Shown: positions 22,763 to 32,779 of the stretch, piece by piece | Layout of the letters: each line of letters starts with the position of its first letter | How positions within the stretch are numbered: the stretch's first letter is position 1 | From: Piliocolobus tephrosceles | Taxonomy: Eukaryota > Chordata > Mammalia > Primates > Cercopithecidae | Direction: 5' to 3' | NCBI RefSeq assembly: GCF_002776525.5 | Contig: NC_045443.1 | Span: 58,583,277 to 58,647,276, forward strand | Length of the DNA stretch: 64,000 nucleotides | Program-made: the position numbers and the translations under genes | Notes under the pieces: generated by a model | Told to the model about the DNA's origin: nothing | Seen by the model: the letters and a program-made list of their open reading frames with translations, nothing else | Database searches by the model: none

Positions 22763-24355
22763 TATAGATTTTGTTCTATACTTCTGCTCATCAATTTCTT
22801 TTTCCCTTACAACTCTGACCTTTTAAAATGCTGGTGGAAAATATTTAAATAAATTGTTACCAATTAAACTTTCCAGATTAACCAATATCTTTCATCTTAT
22901 CTGTAAAGCCTGTTGTCCAGAAAATACTGAAATCTCACAGCGGGTAGACTATTTGCTACCATTCTTATTTACTTCGGCTTTTTACAAGTAAATCAATAAC
23001 ATCAGTTCCCAACCTGTTTCTACCAGTTGGACTTTTCAGTCTCATTACATAAAGTAATTTATTATTATGGAAATCAATATAATACAAGTGTGAAAGAAAA
23101 AAATGGTGTTCCTATGAAAATTAATTTAAATACTAAGGAAAAATTTGATAAATGGGATTTTCATTTAAAGACATTGCTATTGGATGTCAACTTTCAAAGA
23201 CTGAAGAGTCATAAATATGCAGAATTATTCACTCAGTATATTTTCTATGTATATTTAAGGCCTTGTTCTATTTTAAATATCTTCCAAGTGGGCATCTTAG
23301 GTGTTGCTTTAAGGGTGGGGCTTATGTCAAAAGGATGATGCTGAATTTTAATCAGTGAAAAAGAAAAATGTCTTAGTTTTACATCAAAAGATTGAAAAAT
23401 GTACTTGTATAATATTAATTCTCCAGTTTACCTTTTTTCCCTGTAAATTAACTGCCAGAATTCATCAGGTGAACTGGTTTCTCCTTACCTAACCCTATAA
23501 ATACTCCATATTTTGCCCTTCCTTCTTTCATTTCAGCATAGATGAAAATGAAGTTTCATCTTATGTGTGTTGGCACTGGTTGACTGTACTTCTACATTCA
23601 AAAAGAATTCTAAAGCTTCCAGTGAGCTAAGAGAGAAAATATGATTAGTCACCTGTCATGAACATGAAGAGAGAAATGTGATCTCAGTGCTACACTTTTG
23701 CTGTCCTTTACCTGAACACTTCATAGTTCCCCTGCAGCCAGGTGTCAAGTTCCCCTGTGGTAGCAGCACACAGGTCTTGCCCATCCTGTTCTGCAACTTT
23801 TTGTATCCATCCTTATCCCACTCCACTTTCATTTCACTCCTGGTTTTCATGTATGTTTCCAAATCTGACCACCTATTTTGGGGTGAACTTAAGGGTGACA
23901 TTTAAGGACACATAAAAATCATCAAGGTAACACAAATTTGAAGCTGTTGAGAAAAAAGGGATCAAATGATAGGGTGGGAACATTTAAAAAGTTGGGAAGT
24001 ACAAAAATAAACATCATAAAGGCCAATGAACACGGTGTAGTAGACCACAAATTTGGCTCTAAAAAATAAAGATGAAACAAAAATCTAGAAAATGAAAGCA
24101 AGTTAATTTTTTAAAAGAAGCAAAACTATTCCCTATACCAAAACAATTATACTGCCAGTATCACCCTGCCTATCTATCTTGTGTCTCTGGAGGTAAAAGT
24201 AACTTTGTGCGCATTTCTTCCTCTGAAATTCCATAGGACCTCTTCTGCACCATTCTCTTAAGCTCTTGCTTCATGCTAATTATTTATGTTAATTATACTG
24301 TGCATTTGTAGCTCCCTAAAAGACATGAAGAGCCCATTGTAATGCAACCCCTACC
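22763..24355. other. Unassigned sequence
   Basis: I see no named repeat or gene. The frames at 23027-23338 (plus) and 23656-23901 (minus, overlapped by a plus frame) show no domain. A 'ctataaatactcc' TATA-like word (about 23496) has no supporting promoter context. Confidence 0.3.
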
Positions 24356-24748
24356 TGTGTTAGTTTGCTAGGGCTACATAACAAAGCACCATAAATTGAG
24401 TCACTTGAAACAATAAAAATTTATTGTCTCATAGGTCTGGATATCAAAAATTTAAAATCAGCAGGGTGTGGTGGCACACTCCTGTAATCCCAGCACTTTG
24501 GAAGGCTGAGGCAGGCAGGTCACTTGAGGTCAGGAATTTGAGACCAGCCTGGCCAATATGGTGAAATCCCATCTCTACTAAATATACAAAACTTAACTGG
24601 GCCTGGTGGCGGACATCTGTAATCCCAGCTACTTGGAGGGCTGAGGCAGGAGAATCTCTTGAACCCGGGAGACAGAGATTACATTGAGCTGAGGTTGTAC
24701 CACTGCTCTCCAGTCTGGGCAACAGGGCAAGACTCTGTCTCAGAAAAA

Positions 24749-24781
<33 letters not shown>

Positions 24782-25204
24782 AAAGAAAGAAAAGAAAGAA
24801 AAAAAAGAAAAGAAAAGAAATTTAAAATCAAGGTGTCAGGAGGCCCATGCCATGTTACTTCTGAAGGTGCCAAGGAAGGATAATTTCTAGACCTGTCTCT
24901 TAGTCTCCAGTACTTCCTAAATTTCTGGCAGCATTATGCACATGGCATTCTCCCTGTGTGTGGGTTTATGTCCAAATGTCCAAATTTTCCCTTTTCATAG
25001 CGACACCAATCATATAAAGTGAGCCCCTAATTCAAGACACCAATTATATTAGATTCAGAGAACCCCCTACCTCAGTAAGATCTGACCTTAATTTCACTTA
25101 TTATATCTACAAGGACCCTGTTTCTGAATCCGGTCACATTCTGAGGTGCTGGGGGTTAGAATTTCAACAAATAAATTTTCAGGGATACAATTCAATCCAT
25201 AACA
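24356..25204 (-). mobile_element. MLT1A-type MaLR LTR, antisense, split by an Alu
   Basis: The LTR starts 'tgtgttagtttgctagggct' and ends 'caattcaatccataaca', both diagnostic of MLT1A read backwards. Inside are 'gacaccaatcatat', 'aaggaccctgtttctgaatc' and 'cattctgaggtgctgggggtt'. It is interrupted at 24461-24817 by an Alu and its tail; apart from this, about 490 bases of LTR remain. No internal region is present, so it is a solo LTR. Confidence 0.88.
24461..24817 (+). mobile_element. Alu SINE nested in the MLT1A LTR
   Basis: This is a full dimeric Alu from 'gcagggtgtggtggcacac' to 'caagactctgtctcag', with a long A/AAAG tail (about 24743-24817). The exact 13-base duplication aaatttaaaatca at 24448-24460 and 24818-24830 is copied from the LTR. 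It is younger than its host LTR. The K-rich (plus) and F/L-rich (minus) frames here are tail artefacts. Confidence 0.96.
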
Positions 25205-26539
25205 ACAACTACTATGGAAATTTACATATAACACAAACTCAGTAAATTCATTAGAGATTAAAAACTGATGAGAAAACAGGTGAATAAATGAATGAAAATA
25301 CGAATGCTGCTAGCTTTCCCTTTACCCACTTACTCTTTCTACTGAAGTTTGCCAGATTCACTTTGCCAATACTAATGAATCTAGTAAGATAACTCTGCTA
25401 ATACACAAATGAACACACATAGGTATTTCAGGACCTTCTAACACTGATTTTTATTTCTCAAATTTACTACATTTTTAAGTGGAATAAATATCAATCACTT
25501 TTTGCACCAGTCATGAACTTCACTCTATGTAGAATGATAGTTCTTACCTAGATATTGAAAGGATTGTGGTTTTGCATAAAGATTATCCTAAAACAAACAC
25601 AATATGTTTGAAAAATTTTTTCCAGCATTAAAAAGGACAGCATCAAAGTACTCTTATACCATTATTTTCTTCAAAAGAAAATAGTTGTAAGTGTGTGAAA
25701 ATGTCAATCTAATGATATGTTGAAATGCTAGAGTGCCCAGGCAGGCACAACCAAATTAAAGCAAAGTTCTGCACAATTATTCATTAAACATAGAGCTCAG
25801 TGCATAGCCAGGTTAAATACATTCCTTGAATTAAAAATTTCTGTTACACAGGCATTTATTAATCCACTGGTAATCATAAAACTGTGTTTTGCTTTGTAAG
25901 CCATAAGACTAGGTCAGTTTACTACGTATTCAGCGTTTTTTGTCTTAATGTTTTTCTGCACTTCTAAGGGCACTTACATTTTTAATAGTGAACCAGTTCT
26001 TACATTCAAGTATGCATTAGCACTGCTTACATCTTCTTTTAAAAATAATGGGTGATTCATCATCAGGACAGGTTTCTTACAATTGACTCATTTAGCTCAG
26101 CATGCAGTCTTAATCATAAAAAAAAATTTAATGAACTTAATATTAGTGATGGCTAAAAGACACACACACACATACACACAACTTGCATATACTTCTTGCC
26201 AACTTTTAAAATATTACATCAAGACAAGATGATTTTCTTTCTTTGTCTGCTATGAAGAGAATAATTAGTTTTAAGAAAATAAGATGCTGCAAATAGAATT
26301 ATCCTTACATACTGGACTGAATTTTGGGAGCCAATAATACAAAGAGATCATGGTGATATATGAATTTTTAATATTGACTTGGCCATTACGTGTTTTAACG
26401 GACAAAATAGGTATTCAGTCTATTTCAGCTTTTTTAAGTGTTCCCTGCCCTACACAGAAACAATCTCATCAGATTTCTCCCAAATTTCTCTTTTTCTTTA
26501 TTTCGATTAATGGCATCATTCTTTTAATCAACCAGTACT
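25205..26539. other. Unassigned AT-rich sequence
   Basis: No named repeat or gene is seen. A short (CA)n patch lies at 26160-26183. The frame at 26350-26541 is not supported by anything else. Confidence 0.3.
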
Positions 26540-26651
26540 AAATCCTGAACTTTATTTACCCATTCAATGAATAAATTACCCAGTATTGCCAACAGAATAT
26601 TGAAGTAACTCTTCCAGGATCTGGAGATACAAAGGTGAGAGGAGGCAATTA

Positions 26652-26652
<1 letters not shown>
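26540..26652 (-). repeat. Possible L2 3'-end fragment, antisense
   Basis: 'ttacccattcaatgaataaatt' followed by 'ccaggatctggagatacaaaggtgag' resembles the antisense L2 end ('...ctggggatacagcagtgaac'). It is short and degenerate. Confidence 0.42.

Positions 26653-26700
<48 letters not shown>
26653..26700 (+). repeat. A48 homopolymer
   Basis: An uninterrupted run of 48 A sits between an L2-like fragment and an L1-like fragment. It is the longest homopolymer in the window. No SINE or LINE 3' end directly precedes it. The F-runs read on the minus strand here are artefacts. Confidence 0.97.
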
Positions 26701-26702
<2 letters not shown>

Positions 26703-27000
26703 AATAATAAGACACCATTTCACACCCAAAAGGGGGAAAATCTGAAAGGTAAAAAAAAATGAAGTTTTATGGAGTTGTGCATCAATACAGACAGCCCTGG
26801 GGAAGTCTAAATAGAGAAAACAACCTTGAAAAACAATTTGTACTGCCTGTGCAGAAAGTTGAAAATGCACATACATATGCCCAGCAATTCTGCTTTAGGC
26901 ATATACCCTGAAAAAACTCATGCGTGTACACAGTTATAGTCGCAATAATCCATATTGCCCAATACATGCCTTGGCCTTCCAAAGTGAAGGATATTCAATG
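26701..27000 (+). repeat. Old L1 (L1M) ORF2 3'-region fragment
   Basis: 'agacaccatttcacaccc', 'tgaaaaacaatttgtactgcc', 'catatgcccagcaattctgc' and 'aggcatataccctgaaaa' follow the L1M ORF2 end in order. It is a dead fragment. Confidence 0.65.
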
Positions 27001-27424
27001 GAATGGTGGTTAGACATGAGTATTTAAGTGTTATCTATTGTTTATGTTATTGTTATTTTATTTCTTACATAATTATTCTTTTTAATAATTTAGTTTTAAA
27101 AAGAAAAGGATAAACAAGTCTGATATGGATAAGAATCAATGAAAATCATATTTTAAAAAAAAAGCTATGAGTGTACAAAAGAATTAGTACTCCGCAGCTG
27201 TACAAAGAAAATTTGTAAATGGGAATATAATACTTAGGAACCCACCGATAGCACGGTTCAGATAAAACCCATACCAAAACCACAATATCATCTTACACTG
27301 AGTTTACAAATCACTCAGTAGCTTTAGAATTTAAATGCAGAGTTCAGAGCTACAATTTCTGTTTTAAGATTAATGCTTCCCTTGCTTTGATTCCATTTTT
27401 AGTAGGATATAAGATTACAGACCT
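27001..27424. other. Unassigned AT-rich sequence
   Basis: It contains no named repeat. A short stretch with isolated CpGs ('cccaccgatagcacgg', about 27241) stands out only slightly. Confidence 0.3.
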
Positions 27425-27612
27425 CTGGACCAACTGACTGCAATATGACACCGGCTCAGGCATTTAATGCATGACTATGTTAATGAATTTATGAATTTCT
27501 TTGTGCTTCAGTTTGTTGATGTGTAAAATTATGATAATAATAGTATATTAGAATTTGTGAATATTAAATAAAGTAATATATGTAAAGTACATAAAATCGT
27601 ATCTGCAACATA
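27425..27612 (+). mobile_element. MIR SINE, sense
   Basis: 'gtgcttcagtttgttgatgtgtaaaattatgataataatag', split by small changes, and 'gaatattaaataaagtaatatatgtaaagtac' follow sense MIR text ('cctcagtttcctcatctgtaaaatgg...attaaatgag...atgtaaagc'). Confidence 0.72.
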
Positions 27613-28590
27613 GAGTTTTCTCTTTTTTTCAATCTTTATTTCATTTTTGATAGTTTACATTGCTGTATCTCCAAATTTACTAATCTTTAATTCTTCCAAG
27701 TCTAATTGCTGCTAATCACTGCTCATGCATTTTTAAATTTCAGATATAGTTTGCACCTCTAGAAGTTTGATATTGGTTTCTGTTATATCTTCCTTAATAT
27801 AGTAAATCTTTCTTCCAACTTCTTGACTATATGGAATATTAAATTGTGTTAATTTCTGTATTTATCAATATTATAATCAGTGTCACTTCTGAGTCTTTTT
27901 CAATGATTGACTTTTTCTCCTCATGATGGGTTGTATTTTCCTGCTTCTTTTCATGCCTGGTAATATTTGATTGAATTTACATATCTTGAATCTGGAATTT
28001 TTGCATTACTATAAATATTCTTAAGGTATTTCCTAGGACACAGTTACATTACGTAGAAACAGTTTCATCCTTTATAGGCTTGTCCTTTTTTTAACTTTTG
28101 TTAAACTAGAAAAGCCTTTGATCTAGTGTTACTTTTACTCCACTATACAGGCAATACCATTGTGAGTACTCTATATGATTCACCTTGAATTTCAACATTT
28201 TATACTCTGGCTGGTGTTAACACAAACCATTCCTGGCCTTATGGGAGATACAGCTATTGTTCTCTCTCTCCTTTCAGGTGGTTCTGTCTCTGTTCTTGTG
28301 TAATATCCTCACATACAAGGCTAATCAGAGCTGCAATTAGGAGTCTAGGAAGACCTTAGAGGATCTGTGAAGTGACGATGTTTTGTCTCTTTCCCTCTCT
28401 CTCTACCTAAAACATTGTACTCATCTGTGTGAATTCTAACTGCCTTGGCCTTCCTGGGCTCTCAGCTCAGTCTCAACCCAGGGAGATTGCCAATATATAA
28501 AGGCTGTTTCATCTATTTTTCCCAATTTTGTTTCAGGTGGAAGGGTAAATCTGGTCACTGTCCTCCATCTTGGCCAGCAATAAAAGTCAT
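27613..28590 (-). mobile_element. L1M-type 5' UTR, antisense
   Basis: The text runs to 'cactgtcctccatcttggcc'. Its complement, 'ggccaagatggagga', is the typical start of an old L1 5' end. Other phrases, such as 'ttttcatgcctggtaatatttgattg', 'aggacacagttacattacgtag', 'ctggctggtgttaacac' and 'ctcaacccagggagattgcc', agree with L1M 5' UTR text read backwards. So the far end (about 28585) is the element's 5' end, and only its first 1 kb is here. Confidence 0.65.
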
Positions 28591-29044
28591 GTAATCTATT
28601 ATTAATAAAGACACTTTTCTCTGAATCTTAGCTAGCCCTCAGTGTGCTGCATGGCACAAAGTAAGTGTGGATATGTGCCTGTGGGTGTGGGCAATGCAAT
28701 CACATTCAGCTGGGACAGTAGGAATCACTGCTTACAACATGCCTTTCAGCCATCTTGTTCAGTGGAATTGTGTTGACCTTTCCCCATGTAGTCCAAAAAA
28801 GTCCTCATTTAATCATTCCATGCTCTCAGTCTTCCCTTTCTCTCATCTGATTATTTCCCTTCTAACTCTGTGAAAGAATAAAAATAGTTATCTCCTAATT
28901 ATTTTGCAGGATGATTTAGATTTTTTTTTTTTTTTTTTTTTTGTAGATTTTGTTTCTCAACCTTCACTCAGGCTCTCTAGACCTCACTTTTCTCAACAAA
29001 GGCAGTTTCCTACCAAAGTAAAATGATTGTGCCAGATGTTAAAA
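28591..29044. other. Unassigned, with a T22 run
   Basis: Bases 28921-28942 are an uninterrupted T-run with no antisense Alu after it. The frame at 28667-28873 shows no domain. Confidence 0.4.
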
Positions 29045-29178
29045 CAATAAATGTAATGGTTAAGTACCCAAGTTATAGAATCAGGTTGTCTGTTTTCAAC
29101 TCTAACCTCTTCTACCACTTACACCTTAAACGACTTTTATCAGGCTACTTTCTAGTGAATCAGTTTTACCATCTATGG
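29045..29178 (+). mobile_element. MIR SINE, first part (split)
   Basis: 'aatgtaatggttaagtacccaag', 'ttctaccacttacacc' and 'gaatcagttttaccatctatgg' follow sense MIR from its tRNA-like head to the 'ctcatctgtaaaatgg' point. It is interrupted there by the LTR at 29179-29690. The rest appears at about 29740-29815. Confidence 0.65.
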
Positions 29179-29690
29179 TATTTAATTTTGTGTGTCAACT
29201 TGGTTATGGTAACCAGATGTTTGGTCAAGTACCAGTCTGCATGTTTCTGTGGAGGTATTTTTTTAGTTGTGATTAACATTTAAACCAGTAGACTTCCAGT
29301 AAAACAGATTACCTTCCATAATGTGGGTGGGCCTCATCCAATCATTTATCAGTCAATAATTTATCAGCCTAAGAGAAAAAGAATGAGGTCTCCTGAGAAA
29401 GAAGTCTACCATTGCATCAGAGACTGCAACTCTTTCCTGGGTTTCCAGCCTACTAGCCTGCCCTGAACATTTCAGACTTGCCAGCCTCCCAAGTGACATG
29501 AGCCAATTCCTTAAAATCCCTCTCTCTCATATATATGAGATATATATGATATATATGTATATATGATATATATATGTGTATATATGATATATATAGATGG
29601 ACACACATGCTACATACACACACACATACACGATACATACACACACATGCTCTATTGGTTCTGTTTCTCTGGAGAAACCTAATACACCAT
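29179..29690 (+). mobile_element. ERVL-class LTR (MLT2-like), sense
   Basis: Diagnostic text runs from 'tttaattttgtgtgtcaacttgg' through 'agatgtttggtcaagtacc', 'gtgattaacatttaaaccag', 'aatgtgggtgggcctcatcc' and 'gacatgagccaattcctta' to 'ctctattggttctgtttctctgg', ending 'aacctaatacacc'. This is the family whose 3' end reads 'tctggagaaccctgactaata'; I think it is MLT2, but the name is unsure. It carries a TA-rich repeat near its 3' end. It is a solo LTR. Confidence 0.75.
29524..29648 (+). repeat. TA-rich then CA-rich simple repeat in the LTR
   Basis: An imperfect (ATATATG/ATATAT)n run (29527-29596) is followed by ACACAC/TACACA units (29600-29648). It lies where the LTR family has a short 'tatatatacacac' patch, so it has expanded there. 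Frames over it are artefacts. Confidence 0.9.
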
Positions 29691-29739
29691 ATGAAGACAA
29701 AAATAATCACGCACCATACTCCAAAGAGTTGTTTAGAGA

Positions 29740-29815
29740 ACAGAATAATGTATTTTAAATGTTTTGCACAATAATGTATTTTAAATGCCTGACACATAAA
29801 AACTGTTCAGTAAGT
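29740..29815 (+). repeat. MIR SINE, second part, with a 26-base tandem duplication
   Basis: 'aatgcctgacacataaaaactgttcagtaagtatg' fits the MIR end ('cagtgcctggcacatagtaag...'). The 18-mer aataatgtattttaaatg occurs at 29744-29761 and 29770-29787, a period of 26 bases. Confidence 0.62.
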
Positions 29816-29825
29816 ATGACCCATA

Positions 29826-29990
29826 TATATTATAAGTAATTCTAACAACAAATCTTTGAGGTAACTATTTATTGAATTTATTTTGCAGATCAGGAACAAT
29901 GAATCCCAGAAACATTAAGTGACTTGTTTACAACTTAACAACCAGTAAGTAGCAGAGCCTAAATGTGATTTCACCTGTTCTTGAACACTC
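29826..29990 (-). mobile_element. MIR SINE, antisense
   Basis: 'attctaacaacaaatctttgaggtaac', 'ttattttgcagatcaggaac', 'aacattaagtgacttgttt' and 'ccagtaagtagcagagcc' follow antisense MIR text closely. It faces the split sense MIR immediately upstream. Confidence 0.78.
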
Positions 29991-30224
29991 AAAAATGCTT
30001 TGACTGTTACTAATTCTCATTATGAAGACACTCTACTGTTCTAACAATTACAATCAGAAATAATTTTATTCCTAAAGCCATAAAAAGATAGTGTAAATGA
30101 GGCCACGATAGCACTATGGCACTTACGAGTAACTTTTTCTGTCACCAATCTAGATTTAAGGCCCAAAAGCATTCTGGAAGTCTAGAAATGTTCACAATGA
30201 TATACTACTTCCAACTTGTTACAA

Positions 30225-30645
30225 TGACTAAAAGCTGACAACACCAATTATTGATGAAGATGGGAAGCAACTGGAACACTCACGCCCTGCTAGTGGAAAT
30301 GTAATTTAGTAAACTATTTTGCAAAGAAGCTTGTCAATTATTTATCAAGGCACATTTACACTTACCATGTAAACCAGCAATTCCACCCATAGGTATTAAT
30401 CTGAAATAAAGAAAAATTTATGTATAAAAACAAATTGCATGAAAATGTTCATAGCAGTTTTATTTATAATATCCCTAAAAAGATCTCAAACGTCTATCCA
30501 CATGTGAACAATTTGTGATATACTTATGCAATGTAATCCTATTCAGCAATAAAGAAAAAAATACTTATACATGCATTAACAAGGATAAATTTCAAATTGA
30601 ATATGCTTAAAGAAACAAGACTCCCAAACACATGCATATGATACA
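30225..30645 (+). mobile_element. L1M 3' portion, first part (split by MLT1A)
   Basis: 'ccctgctagtggaaatgtaa', 'aaaccagcaattccaccc', 'gttcatagcagttttatttataat', 'tgcaatgtaatcctattcagc' and 'aagaaacaagactccc' give the L1 ORF2 end in order. The L1 3' UTR resumes at 31029 after the LTR. Confidence 0.8.
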
Positions 30646-31028
30646 TGTAATAGTCTGCTTGGGCTGCCATAACAAAATCGCCAACTGAGTGGCTTAAACA
30701 GCAGAAATTTATTTTCTCACAGTTGTGGAGGCTACAAGTCCAAGATCAAGATGTCAGTAAGTTTGGTTTCTCTTGAAGCCTCTCTCTGGCTTGCAGGTGG
30801 CCACCTTATTGCTGTGTCCTCACAGCTCCTTTTCTGTGTACATATATTCCTGGTATCTCTCTTTCTTCTTATAAGGACACCAGTCATATTGGATTAGGGC
30901 CCCAACTTAGGATTTCATTTAACATTAATTATCTCCTTAAAGACCCTTTCACTGCATGCAGTCACACTGGGTATAAGGACTTCAACATATGAATCTGGTG
31001 GAGGGGGGATACAATTCATTCCATAACA
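30646..31028 (-). mobile_element. MLT1A-type MaLR LTR (solo) inside an L1
   Basis: This is a complete antisense MLT1A: 'tgtaatagtctgcttgggctgcc', 'aacagcagaaatttattttctc', 'ttataaggacaccagtcatattgg', 'gacttcaacatatgaatctgg' and the terminal 'ccataaca'. It lies between the two halves of one L1. It is a solo LTR without internal sequence. Confidence 0.92.
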
Positions 31029-31275
31029 GTATGATCCCCTTTCAATGAAGCTCTAAAGTAGACAAAATGAATCTATAGTATAGAACTTAGAACATTGGTA
31101 GTCTATAGAGTGGAGAGTGTGAGGGCAAAGGAGCTCAAGGGAACTTTCTGTATCTTGATTTTGGAAATAATTAAATGGATATATACATTTTCCAAACTTT
31201 AAACTATGCACATAATATGAGTTCATTTTATTAATGCTAACTATATCTCCACAAAGTTGATTTTTAAAAAGGAAA
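31029..31275 (+). mobile_element. L1M 3' portion, second part
   Basis: The text resumes 'atgatcccctttcaatgaag' and runs through 'aaaatgaatctatagtatag', 'ctttctgtatcttgattttgg' and 'cattttattaatgctaact' to 'atatctcc', the L1M 3' UTR. Bases 31276-31640 after it are unassigned. Confidence 0.75.
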
Positions 31276-31639
31276 ATGCAATTTGCAAGATTTTCTACAA
31301 AGACCACCTACATATTTATTAGATATACCACTTAAACATTTTTTTCACTGAGCACTGCTTAAAAATAGCTTCTGTCCTCAGAGAGTTTAAATTTGTTATC
31401 TATCTTTGCCTAAAAGCATATTTCCCAAAATCTCAACATGATTCATTCACTTTTTTGATATTTCTGTGGAATATCATCTTAAAAAGGCACCTTCCAGGAC
31501 ATTATATCTAACGTAGTTTAACAATCTCTGCTCTCCAGCACTCTCTAGTGCTTTACCTTGCTTGATTTTCCATTATAGCATGTTTTATTAACACTTGACA
31601 TATGATATAGATATTTGTTATTGTTTTAAATCATCTTCT

Positions 31640-31765
31640 TTCTCCTGCTATTCAACAAGGCAGGGACTGTGTTTCCATCACCTCTTTATTTTCAGATCCC
31701 AAAATAGTCTCAAGAAATATTTATTGAGAGAGCAGATCTCAATAAATATTAGTTGACCAATTGTC
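31640..31765 (+). repeat. L2 3'-end fragment, sense
   Basis: 'caacaaggcagggactgtg', 'agatcccaaaatagtc' and 'aagaaatatttattgag' follow the sense L2 end. A near-repeat, 'caataaatattagttga', follows directly. Confidence 0.52.
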
Positions 31766-31911
31766 AGCAAGCAAGAATACAGTGGCAAAATTAGTTAAAC
31801 AGTGGTCAGCAAGGAAAGTCTAGTATGGTTGCTGCCACTGCAAGTCTAGCTCAGGTTAAAATTGGAGGCCATGGAGTTGAAATTACAGAAAAATTGAGAG
31901 TTGCCCTCACC

Positions 31912-32062
31912 TCTGGTTGCAAATCAGGACTACCTGGAAAGTTTTTAAGTAAAACACTGCTAATATACAGGCCTATCACCAGAAAATCTAAAATAATTGG
32001 TCTGGAGTTGGGCCAAGATATTAATTTTTAAAGTTCCGAAGATGATCTTAAAGCCTGGCAAT
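31912..32062 (+). mobile_element. MER5A-like (hAT-Charlie) DNA transposon fragment
   Basis: 'ctggttgcaaatcaggactacctggaaag', 'gtaaaacactgctaatatac', 'aggcctatcaccagaaaatct' and 'ttaatttttaaagttcc' follow MER5A from its 'atcagaatcacctgg' part to 'gcatttctaacaagttcc'. The terminal repeats are missing or decayed. Confidence 0.62.
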
Positions 32063-32242
32063 GAATGGGACCCACTAAAGGAGAACAATTCACCCCTATT
32101 CTTTGCCTTTTGCTGAGGCATCTCTTCAATATCCTCATGGGTCAAAAACTACAGCAACTTTCCTGGCTTCAAAAATCTGTTCTTCTAAGCAAAGAGCAGG
32201 GTAGACTTATGATTCTAGTCATTTACATTAGCAGCTCATGTC

Positions 32243-32300
32243 TGCGAGTGTGTGTGTGGATGTATGTATATGCGTGTCTGTCTGCGAGTATGTGTTTGGG
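32243..32300 (+). repeat. TG-rich imperfect simple repeat
   Basis: GTGTGT, ATGTAT and GTCTGTCTGCG units cover about 58 bases. A 79-codon frame (32065-32304) ends in it and is not credible. Confidence 0.75.
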
Positions 32301-32445
32301 GTGAGGAAGACATAATGTGTACATGACCGAAGCATTTAAAACATGCTTTGAGGCTTGTTCAGAAAGACTCACGGTTGGATAATTTAATAGTTTATCCAAG
32401 TGTCAAGACATTTATTGGATTACTATGGTTTAGGATCCTTATTGG

Positions 32446-32766
32446 TTTTTTGTTTTGTTTTGTTTTGTTTTTTTACCCCCACAGAGATGGAGTTTTACTC
32501 TTGTTGCCCAGGCTGGAGTGCAATGGTGCGATCTTGGCTGACTTCGATCTCTGCCGCCTGGGTTCAAGTTATTCTCCTGCCTCAGCTTCCAGAGTAGCTG
32601 GGATTACAGGCACGTGTCATCACGCCCAGCTAAATTTTGTATTTTTAGTAGAGATGGGTTTTTGCCGTGTTGGCCAGGCTGATTTCAAATTCCTGACCTC
32701 AGGTGAGCCACCTGCCTCAGCCTCCCAAAGTGCTGGGATTATAAGCATGAGCCACCATGCCCAGCC
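32446..32766 (-). mobile_element. Alu SINE, antisense
   Basis: A T-rich tail with (TTTTG) units (32446-32475) leads into an unusual 'acccccacagagatggag', then a complete antisense Alu ending 'gccaccatgcccagcc'. Imperfect duplications ('aggatccttatt' at 32432-32443 and 'aaggtccttaatt' at 32767-32779) flank it. The 172-codon plus-strand frame at 32348-32866 is this antisense Alu and has no meaning as a gene. Confidence 0.95.
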
Positions 32767-32779
32767 AAGGTCCTTAATT

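Noticed and set aside
23490..23530. TATA-like word 'ctataaatactcc' as a promoter
   Set aside because: AT-rich DNA yields such words by chance, and no initiator, CpG enrichment or downstream exon is seen.
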